Shown here piece by piece: positions 55,339-64,000 of a stretch of DNA of 64,000 nt. A program made the translations under genes and the position numbers. Position 1 is the stretch's first letter; every line of letters starts with the position of its first letter. This DNA is from Aedes albopictus. Taxonomy: Eukaryota; Arthropoda; Insecta; Diptera; Culicidae. The notes beneath the pieces were generated by a model. The model did not search any database. It worked only from the letters and a program-made list of their open reading frames with translations, and was not told where the DNA came from. The stretch spans positions 364,253,238 through 364,317,237 of the forward strand of contig NC_085138.1 in the NCBI RefSeq assembly GCF_035046485.1, in the 5' to 3' direction.

Positions 55339-57533
55339 CAAAAATCGACTTCAATTTTTTGTTTTTCTAATATTTTTCTTTCATAATAGATACTTCAACT
55401 AAGAAAACCCCAAATTTTCAAGTCATTTGGTCAAAAATTGAGTCTTGTAGATTTTTTCAAAGTTGAGGTTTTGTGTGGTTTTTTACTAGTGTTTTTTGTC
55501 TTTATTTTATGAGCTTTCTTCATGAGCACGGATCTGACGTGCAATTTTGTCTAGTTTTTGGCTATATAGGTCACTGTTTGCGCATTTTTGCGCTAAGCAC
55601 AAAAAAAAGTTTTTTTTTCGATCACGTCACAATGGAGCCGCATGGTTGCGGAGGAAGTGATATTGTTTGAAGTTTATATTTTATTTTCACATAATTCAAA
55701 TTGACTTCAGGCAATCCTCATTCTAGTAAGAGGCCTTCACTTAGGCACGTGGTGATAGGAGGAGGGGAGTGGAATATGGGGAGGGGGGGATGATTGATAA
55801 TGTAATGGTCACTGTGTGACATTTTTTAATTTTTTTTCTCAATATTATTTTATTTTTTGACAGAAAATCACAACAAGATGGGTGTTTCATTTAAAAAACA
55901 TTGAGCTGGAGGAGAGGGGAGTGATGACTAAGAATGATGCGGTGAAAAGGGTGTTGGTCTTGAATTGTGAAAAACATGTAACAATCAGAGTTTTAAATTT
56001 TCATTTTCAATGAGTGAACTTCAACGTGAATTTTGAAAATTCTCAACTGAGGGATCAAAATATCATTCATTTCAGTGAATGAACTTTTCACCTATTCATT
56101 CATTTTTCTGTCACTGACAATTTTCACTGAGAAATAAAACTGGACCGTAACTCCCGATTATACTTCCAATCACCTCAAAACTTGTGTATAGTAGTTGATT
56201 GGAATATTAATTATGTTCTCTATTTGTCCATTAACTCGGATTGTGCGTCTGTTAACAGAGAAATAGGACGTTTTACGACATTCGAAAAAATATTCGTGAC
56301 AGAGAATTGAATGAAAAAAGAGAGGCATTCAGCTGACAATGAATGTGGCCAAAAACGAATGAAAAAATGAGAATGTCAATCTTCATTTTCAATCTTCGAT
56401 TTTTTTACTCTCTGGTAACAATAACTACAAACCATTGCTCATTGGTTGGAAACTGGTCGTTTCTTCGAAACTCGTAGTTTCAATATATAGTGACACAAAT
56501 TCATCGACATGTACGCATTTCTCCTTTACACGCACATCGCTACAGTTAAAAGTAGCTGTCATCTTTAAAATATTAAAGAATTCACTAAACGGCGTAAAAC
56601 GCTACGTTAAATATTTTTTGCGACAACAACGCGATAACCGAGATGGTTATTTTCATCGCAATTTTATGAAACGAACAATTTACGCTCTTGAGTGAAACCC
56701 TATATTATTATATATTTTTTCAAAAACTTATGTTTTTTGTATGTTATTCATGCGATTTCGTAGACCACATTTCTACTTAACGACACATAGAGTTATAAAG
56801 ATATTGAAACTATTTGTTGGAGCTCTACTGTTCATTAATATGACTTCCGATCTTTGATGATCGTTATCAACAACTCCATTAAATACGGCGAATATGTATT
56901 GCCATTTCTTTATAGATAGGATTGTTTTGGTTGCTTCGACAAGTGATAACAGAGATCAATGTACACTACACTCAAACTCGGACGAGCACATATAAAGTCG
57001 TTGAAACGAGATTGATAAAAAGAAGTTCAAATTTTACGTAGTTCACTACATGAGGCTATCTGACCCCAATTTAAATCGTTAACTTACCTCCGTGTACCCA
57101 ATGTAAAACGTAACGTGGTCTATGGACGGTCACTGAGAATAGACCACATCGTGTCCGTCAACGTTGGTTTGTATCAAAATTGATCCATTGAAAGAAAACG
57201 TAGGTAATCGAATTTTTCTAATGATTTATGTGGTTTTGAAGATTTTGGACCACCCTAACAGCAAAAATACACAATTATAGTTAATTTCAATACCAATACA
57301 TAATTTAAGAACCCCCAAATGAAAAGGGTAATCGAAATCTACGTTCAAAAACACATCGTAATAGCTTTATATCGATTACTTTTTACATGCTTTCCATAAT
57401 CAGTAGATTTTAAAATTTTGAACCACCCTAGTACAGTGAAATCAAAATTTTTGAAAAGTTTCATATCAGAAATAGATTTAGGGCACTAAAATCATCATAA
57501 CCTGTGAATGTTAGCCATTTCGGTTAACATTTG

Positions 57534-57572
57534 AGGTTTTGTCCGAGCTTTGTATGGAGGCCCGCCACTGTG
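57534..57572 (-). other. 23-RSS-like terminus
   Basis: Read inward on the minus strand: heptamer CACAGTG, 23-nt spacer (57565-57543), nonamer ACAAAACCT. The spacer shares its first two and last seven or so bases with the 12-nt spacer, so the difference looks like an 11-bp insertion or deletion. Confidence 0.85.
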
Positions 57573-57682
57573 CATCGAGCAGAAGTGGCTCAAGACTACG
57601 CGCAGCAGTCGGAAGAGCAGCTTGGCGCAGCTACACTTGAAGATGGCTGGAGAGTGGAGGGACATCCGATCCGCCATAGGTA

Positions 57683-58368
57683 GGGGAACAGAGCCCAAAA
57701 TGCCAAGATGGGGTAAAATGGCCCAACTCATAAAATCATTCCTAAATGGGACTTGATCATTACTATAGGTGAATGGTGTCAAGATATGTTTGCATCGAAC
57801 ATTCTTCTAGAAGCTAGGCCACCAAACCCACGAAAAATCTTTTGATTTCCCAATGAAAATTGGCAACTTCCGGTTTTTCGTTCTTGCAATTAAGGTTTTC
57901 TGGTGATTTTATTACCAGCCAAGTGTTTCCAACGAGATTGAGGCACACATGGAGACGCATGGTTGTTGATGTCTACGCTTTCTATGTTAGGGGTCATTCA
58001 AATATTACGATCATCGTTTTGTGAAAAGGGGGGTAACACTCCATTTATTGCGTATACGAAAAAAGCGGACAGAGGGGAGAAGGGAGTCGGAAATGCCCAA
58101 AAAATGTTGGACGTAATTTTTGAATATTTTCATGATGTGGCATCTTACCCCATGGCAGATAGTCGTTTTGCACCACTTCCGTTTTACGAATCAGTTTTTA
58201 AAATCGCCAAAAATCGATGAAAATTCAATAGTTTAGAGAAAAGTTTTGCTGAAGCATCGAGCAAATATTGTCTAGTTGCTGTTACCACTTTGAAAGCCTA
58301 CCAAATGAGGCTAATTATCATTGAAAACGATGAAAGTTTGAAAAATGGCATTTTACCCCACTTGACCC
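57683..58368. mobile_element. TA-duplicating element with GGGGTAAAATGGC inverted motifs
   Basis: TA at 57681-57682 and 58369-58370. Removing the insert and one TA rejoins RTE codons I-G and S-A-T-A. The ends are imperfect: GGGGAACAGAGCCC and the inverse of GGGTCAAGTGGGGTAAAA. A better inverted match lies just inside: GATGGGGTAAAATGGCC (about 57708) against GGCATTTTACCCCACTT. Non-coding, 686 bp. Confidence 0.75.
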
Positions 58369-58931
58369 TAGTGCCACGGCTACAGCACTAGGCTTCGCGA
58401 CTCCGAATCACAGAAACGACCGGTACGACGGCGAATGTGATCAGTTGAAAAACGAGAAGAATGCAGCATGGGCCAGAATGCTGCAACACGAACACAACAC
58501 GAAAACAAGAACGAGATCACGAAGCGATGGAAGAGCTGTTCCTCGCTAAGGACATACGAAAGTTCTATGAGAAGCTGAACCGCTCGCGCAGAGGCTTTGT
58601 GCCACAAGCCGACATGTGCCGAGATAATCACGGGAATATTCTCACGAGCGAGCGTGAGGTGGTCGAGAGGTGGCGGCAGCATTACGATGAGCACCTCAAT
58701 GGCGACGTTGCAAGTACCGTAGGTGGCGTGGTAACAGATCCAGGAGTATGTGCACAGGACGAAAGACTTCCGGCCCCTGACCTACAAGAGATTGAGTAGG
58801 AGGTTGGCCGGTTGAAAAACAACAAAGCCGCTGGAGCAGATCAACTACCAAGCGAGCTTCTGAAATACGGTGAAGAAGCACTGGTGAGAGCACTACACTG
58901 GATCATTACCAAGATTTGGGAGGAGGAAGTA

Positions 58932-59424
58932 TTCCCGAGCAGAAGAAAATAACAAGTGAATAACATATCAAGGTATTTATCTTAAATACTACCATACCTT
59001 GATATGCCCTTCGTTAGGTGGTAATAAGAGGCAAAATAACAAAAATGAATATCAAAATTTTGTATAAATAACACCAAGAAAATAACAAGCCTTGTTATTT
59101 CAATAGTGAATGCATACCTAAAATTTCAAGTACTGTATTTGTTATTCCAAAGTTATTGAATAACAATCTAATAACATTTCTTGTTATCAAATGTTTCATT
59201 TGTTCGATGACTTCATGATTTAATAGCAAATCTTGTTCTTCGGTCATTTTCACTGCTGACCCAACAAATACTACATCAATACCAAATTCTGCTCAAATAC
59301 CTCCAACTGTTATTGTGATGTTCTCATAACATTTCGTAGAATAACGCAGCAATAACTAATTTAGGTATTAGAGCACATGTTGCTCTTCGCGTGGTATTTG
59401 TAAGGTATGCCCTTCTGCTCGGGT
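58932..59424. mobile_element. 493-bp MITE with CCCGAGCAGAAG ends, TA target duplication
   Basis: CCCGAGCAGAAG (58934) and CTTCTGCTCGGG (59412-59423) are inverse, flanked by TA (58930-58931, 59425-59426). Excision restores the RTE codons E-V-P-E-E-W. The interior repeats AATAACAAG and GGTATT words but has little long pairing. It is related by termini to 26498-27312 and 43194-44510. Confidence 0.85.
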
Positions 59425-60760
59425 TACCGGAGGAATGGATGGAAGGTATCGTGTGTCCCATCTACAAAAAAGGGCGACAAGTTGGATTGCGGGAAGTACC
59501 GCGCAATCACACTACTGAGCGCTGCCTACAAGAAACTCTCTCAAATTTTGCGCCGTCTATCACCGATTGCAAGAGAGTTCGTGGAGCCATATCAGGCTGG
59601 ATTAATGGGTGAACACGCTACAACGAACCAGATGTTCGTCATCCGCCAGGTGTTGCAGAAATGCCGCGAATACAACGTGCCCACACATCACTTGTTCATC
59701 GATTTCAAATCGGTGTATAATATAATTGATCGAGAACAGCTATGGCAGATTATATACAAATACGGATTCCCGGATAAACTGATACGATTAATTAAGGCGA
59801 CGATGGATCGAGTGATGTGCGTAGTCCCTTCGAATCTCGCAGAGGGTTACGGCAAGGTGATGGTCTTTCGTGCTTGCTGTTCAACATTGCGTTAGTGGGT
59901 GTAATAAGGAGAGCAGGGATAAACACGAGTGGAACGATTTTCATGAAGTCCGTTCAGCTGCTTGGTTTAGCCGATGATATTGATATTATTGCTCGTAAAT
60001 TTGAGACGATGGCGGAAACGTACATCCGACTAAAGAGTGAAGCCAGGCGAATCGGATTAGTCATTAATGTGTCGAAGACAAAGTACATGATGGCAAAGGG
60101 CTCCAGGGAGGAATCACCGCGCCGCCACCCCGAATTTATATCGAGGCGGTTGAAGAATTCGTGTACTTGGGCTCACTGGTGACCGCCGACAACGACACCA
60201 GCAGAGAAATTCAGAGGCGCATTCTGGCAGGAAATCGTGCTTACTTTGGACTGCTCAGAACTCTACGATCGAATAAATTTCGCCCTATCTACAAAACGCT
60301 GATTAGACCGGTCGTCCTCTATGGACACGAAACATGGACCCTACGTGCAGAGGACCAACGCGCCCTTGGAGTTTTCGAACGGAAGGTGTTGCGTACCTAC
60401 GGCGGAGTGCAGATGGGAGACGGGACTTGGAGAAGCCGAGTGAACCACGAGCTGCATCAGCTGCTGGGAGAACCAACCATCGTCCATACCGCGAAAATCG
60501 GGAGGCTACGGTGGGCGGGTCACGTCATCAGGATGTCGGATAGCAACCCGACTAAAATGGTTCTCGTGAGTCATCCGACCGGTACAAGAAGACGTGGTGC
60601 GCAGCGAGCTAGGCGGGTTGATCAAGTGGAGGACGATTTGCGGACCCTACGCAGAGTACGGAACTGGAGACACACAGTCATGGACCGAGTGGAATGGAGA
60701 CGGCTACTATGTACAGCAGACCGCCCTCTGTTCCATATTCATACGCCATTGTGCTCATAA

Positions 60761-62992
60761 CCGAAGGGGACAAAATGAAACTGTGGAGGTCAGTCAACGC
60801 ACCCCTTTAACGTGGTGGGCGCACGAGAGGGAGTTGTCGTCGTCGTCGTCGTCTTTGTCGCTGTTGGTCACATTGGCTATTGGACAAAGCGGTCATGTGC
60901 CGGGTGTCAACTGGCCCGATGGTACTTTCGAGCTCCACCATCGGGGCACAGATCGATTAGGAGCAATTAGGCGCAGTTGTTCGAACTGGTTTCCATCCTT
61001 GAGGGGTAACCAATCATTTGCAGCTACGTACGTAGTCAGCTATCCAGTAAGCTTGCCAATAAGCTTAATTGTTCTCGTCGTCACTGCGCTACCGAAGTTG
61101 ATGTCGCGGTCGTTGTCGTTGTTGTTCAAGCAAAACTGTTTCAGGCATCACTACTAAGGCTATAGGTATCTATCGATTATATTATCGGATGCATGGTCGC
61201 GAAGAGCACGAGCAAGCGTGCCTCGAAATCAGGTTAAGGTGGCCAAGTGGACAACACGCGCGCTGGCTCGGCTCGTAAGACAGTTTTGTTGAGATGTAGT
61301 TAGAGTGAAGACTAATTAAACCAATTATCCGGGGTGGACGCAATTAGAGGGGCGCATTGCCCTGGGTTCAGAGAATGACGGACTTACGTAAAATTGAGCA
61401 TTTGTGCAATTAGTTGTAGAGCGATTTCCAAAGAACTGTGTTGGCGTTTACCTAGAAGCTCAAACATCGTTCCATAGTGGATTTTCATAATTCAAAATGT
61501 TCTGGTAATTTTTACGGAAACATTGACTTTTTTATTGGACTGTACGGCACCTAACGAATTCAAAGATAAATATTAAATGAGGTAAAACTTTGATTAGTTG
61601 AGAATTTGATCTAGATTTAGATTTACTCCCGATCAATGCATGGTTGTCCCATGTTTATTTTTTTACAGTTTTTGACTTTTTTTGCAGCAAGCAAAAAGTT
61701 GTACCATGTATTTTTAGGAAACAATCACATTCACCAGATTATTTTTTTGAACGGATCTTTATTTTGTCATAAACCCAGACAATTTTGAACTGATTCACTT
61801 AAAAATTTGTACATTGAAGGTGGAAAAACTTGTTAAATTTTGAGTGTGAATCCCTTTCGATTCACTCTAAAAAAAGGAATCGACTCTTTTGACCCATTCA
61901 GTAACTCATTTTCTGAACAAAGCAAAATGTCGATTTCATTTTTTGATGTAAGCTGACTCTCTTCCATGCAGGGATATCTAACTGGTTTGCGAGAAAATCT
62001 CATATAATGCAACACGTTGATACTATTTACATAAAAATGCAGCATACACAGATTTGGGCCTCATCCATCAAAGAAACGGATGATACAAATGATACAAAGA
62101 AGAAATGATACACAATCAATTAATAAAATATGCGATGTTTTACGCGGAATCATCATTAAAGGGAGCAGTCTAGCCAACTCCTTTCGGCAACTTGTCGGAC
62201 TCGTAAGGAACGTCAAAGAAACGTGATTCTCTAGAAAAGAATCATGATTCACTCACTTGGTTCGAGAATCGATTCTTTGCGCCGATTTGCGAGTGAGTTA
62301 CCCATACAGATACCATCAGTACTATCCGTATACGAAAAAATAAGTCAATAGTGTAAAATTGACTGATTTATGGCAGAAAAACGATCCGTGCAAAAAAAAA
62401 TGGATCTCAATAAAAAACCTGTCAAGTAAAATTGTCGCACTGCTGAATTTCTACGCATACGTATATGTTCCACAATCTGAAATTTAGTCCCCAAGGCGTT
62501 GCGGTAGGCATTTTAATTGCTTACTTCACTCAACATCATGAATATTTTGATACTGCATAGTGCATGTTCTTCTTTTATTTTGACATTACATTTCAGCTGG
62601 AACATGTTTTGATCTCCAGTTGAAAACTGTGACATCTTCACAACTAGCAGTTTCAAACTAATTATAGTACATGTCGCTTCTACATTAAAACTAGGTGTAA
62701 TGCACGTTGATCACATAATTAAAGCAAACATAGTGTTGAATCCACTGAACTAAAGTTTTAACCAAGAAATTCAAATGCGTTGAGGATGCTAAATAGAATG
62801 ATGTATATGTTAATGTAAACGGATGGTAAAACATGCCAGAGTTATACGTATGGGTTAGAGCAGAAGTTACTAAATTGGTGAGTAAGTGAGTTTTTTTTTC
62901 TTTTGTGTTTGATTGAGCTATAAGTGAGTGGCTTGGTAATCACCTATTTTTTCGGAATATAAAGGAAGATACTTGCATTTTTTATTACGTGA
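60761..62992. other. Unassigned sequence with a small (GTC)n microsatellite
   Basis: About 2.2 kb with no recognised domain or element ends. A TGTCGTCGTCGTCGTCGTC run lies at 60835-60853 and TCGTTGTCGTTGTTGTT near 61113. The 187-codon frame (60594-61157) starts inside RTE copy 2 in another phase and has no known domain. The sequence from 61400 on is A/T-rich. Confidence 0.4.
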
Positions 62993-63580
62993 AAGGCCGG
63001 CAGGGTACCCGGGTACCCACGAAATTGAAATGATCATATCTCCGTCAATTTTTCATCGATTTTGGAAATTTTTAGCTCATTCAACTCAGAAACTCATCAT
63101 CCATCGGGAAAATATTTGGTTAGACCGATCTAATCACCGTGGTTTTCGGAAAATCCATATTTTTGGGAGCATGTCCTTATATCATATTGAAACCCACATT
63201 GTTAAGGCTAGGATACCTTAAAGTTTTTATGGTCAACCATGGCCCCACGGGAAGCGTGTTCCGAAATCACAGTTTCAAAGTCAACACGTTTTATGATTCC
63301 AGGCCGGTCAGATACAATATGCCAAAGCAATTTTACGATGCTTGGTATCGAAATTGCTACTAACCTACCGAAAATCCCGTATATTGTATTGTATAAAAAC
63401 ATGGATCCGTAAATCCGGATTTTCCGGTACCTATGGTGATCGGACCGGTCCAACCAAATACGATCTCGATGGGTAATGAGTTTCTCAGTTGAATGAGGCA
63501 AAAACTTTTAAAATCGGTGGAAAAATCGCTGAGATATGATCATTTCCATTTCGTGGGTACCCGGGTACCCTGTCGGCCTT
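62993..63580. mobile_element. 588-bp palindromic element with GGCCGGCAGGGTACC ends
   Basis: AAGGCCGGCAGGGTACCCGG (62993) faces its inverse at 63561-63580 with one mismatch, followed by GTACCCACGAAATT-type pairing. The arms continue to pair imperfectly for over 200 bp, for example ATATGATCATTTC... and ACTCATTACCCATCG. A self-complementary GGGTACCCGGGTACCC lies in each end. Frames on the two strands are mutual mirror images, not genes. Confidence 0.8.
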
Positions 63581-63604
63581 CTACGGGTGTTTTTTTGCTG
63601 GCCA

Positions 63605-63990
63605 CACTATGGTTAAACTCACCATATCACTCACTAAATTTCTCACCACATCACTAACTAACTCACTATATCCCTTACTTACCCACTAACTCACTCATTT
63701 ACTAACAGACCCACTCACCCACTATTTCTCTTATTAACTAGCTCACTCACTCAATAACTTGATTGTTCACTACTCCACTCATTAACTCACTAAATTACTC
63801 ATTTGCTGTGTAACTTATCAACTCGCTATCTTACCAAAATATATGCTCACCAACTTTTATATACACTGTGTCATAAACTCATTTATCAAATCACTCACTA
63901 ATTTACTAGCGCACTAATTTTATCCCACTCACTCACTCACCAACTCCCTCACTCACTCGTTTACCAGCTTACTCACTCCGTGCGACACTC
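63605..63990. repeat. Degenerate CTCACTAA-type microsatellite
   Basis: Words ACTCACTCA, CACTAACTCAC and TTACTAAC recur every 4-12 bases with substitutions to the end of the window. Probably an old (ACTC)n/(CACT)n expansion. Confidence 0.8.
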
Positions 63991-64000
63991 TTATGACACT

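Larger units (their letters stand above)
55311..57572. mobile_element. Transib-like non-autonomous element with 12/23 RSS-like ends
   Basis: A 2262-bp insertion in RTE copy 2 with the 5-bp duplication CATCG (55306-55310 and 57573-57577). The left end is CACAGTG (55311-55317), a 12-nt spacer, then ACAAAACCT (55330-55338). The right end on the minus strand is CACAGTG (57572-57566), a 23-nt spacer, then ACAAAACCT (57542-57534), followed by CAAA in both cases. Transib transposases, related to RAG1, make 5-bp duplications and use CAC-type ends. The interior is A/T-rich and has no long frame (largest 86 codons at 56435, no known domain), so it is non-autonomous. A block of TCATTTTCAATGAGTGAA-type repeats lies around 55990-56410. 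Confidence 0.85.
57573..60760 (+). pseudogene. RTE-clade copy 2, linker, RT and 3' end
   Basis: Continues copy 2 in pieces 57573-57682, 58369-58931 and 59425-60760. Linker: EVAQDYAQQSEEQLGAA, then after the TA element TATALGFATPNHRNDRYD and EKNAAWARMLQH (58375-58490), LNRSRRGFVPQADMCRD (58577). A stop lies at 58798, then LKNNKAAGADQLPSELL. RT: EEWMEGIVCPIYKKG (59430), YRAITLLSAAYKKL (59498), HHLFIDFKSVYNIID (59688; the usual Y-D reads Y-N), motif C GLADDIDIIARK (59964), EEFVYLGSLVTADND (60155), YGHETWTLRAEDQRA (60320), GRLRWAGHVIRMS (60500) and DQVEDDLRTLRRV (60620). Frameshifts near 59470, 59815 and 60150. The end near 60760 has no visible tandem tail. Confidence 0.85.

Noticed and set aside
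55311..57572. Hidden RAG1-like or Transib transposase frame
   Set aside because: The interior is A/T-rich with frames of at most 86 codons, and I saw no D-D-E type motifs, so it is non-autonomous.
60594..61157. 187-codon plus-strand frame
   Set aside because: Begins inside the RTE 3' end in the wrong phase and then runs through unrelated DNA with a GTC microsatellite.

Overview
This window looks like heterochromatin-like, repeat-choked intergenic or intronic DNA from a culicine mosquito, most likely Aedes. The pointers are two tRNA-derived SINEs of the Feilai type, several RTE-clade (JAM1-like) retrotransposons, BEL/Pao, LOA-like, CR1-like, I-clade and Penelope-like remnants, dozens of miniature inverted-repeat elements, and long arrays of degenerate AGGAATTCC-type short repeats. 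I found no host protein-coding exon and no complete host RNA gene that I could defend. Every coding segment with recognisable homology belongs to a mobile element, and all but one are broken.

Layout. 1-8 kb: an RTE fragment, a G-rich degenerate repeat, a 2.26-kb pogo-like foldback element with TA target duplication, a Feilai-like SINE and an A/T-rich foldback element. 8-10.5 kb: a degenerate repeat array bracketed by ATCGAT-rich inverted ends. 10.5-15.8 kb: a MITE, a Penelope-type 3' end with a hammerhead-like motif, a BEL/Pao remnant with a hAT-type MITE, and a palindromic element carrying two tRNA-Ala-like sequences, one split by a SINE. 17.4-20.6 kb: the second degenerate array. 20.6-24 kb: a minus-strand Feilai-like SINE with 13-bp duplications and a minus-strand Penelope-like element. 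26.3-33 kb: a minus-strand RTE-like element holding an interleaved double MITE, a CR1-like LINE, small MITEs and a plus-strand RTE copy. 33-41.4 kb: a giant hairpin, BEL/Pao pieces, a hAT MITE and a LOA-like LINE.

41.4-60.8 kb is the most informative part, because two RTE copies act as insertion recorders. The first RTE copy was hit by an 11.4-kb element (41580-52993) with ~940-bp inverted repeats, CACAATG termini and a 5-bp target duplication, which fits the Transib superfamily. Its left arm later received a nearly intact 6.2-kb I-clade LINE (12-bp duplication), and that LINE's ORF1 later received a 1.3-kb TA-duplicating MITE. The second RTE copy (about 54.1-60.8 kb) was hit by three DNA elements. 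One is a 2262-bp element whose two ends are CACAGTG heptamers followed by ACAAAACCT nonamers with spacers of exactly 12 nt on one end and exactly 23 nt on the other, flanked by 5-bp duplications. That is the 12/23 recombination-signal layout of V(D)J recombination, consistent with the known kinship of Transib and RAG1, and it is the observation I would look at first.

61-64 kb holds sequence I do not recognise, a palindromic element with long inverted ends, and a degenerate CTCACTAA-type microsatellite at the window edge.
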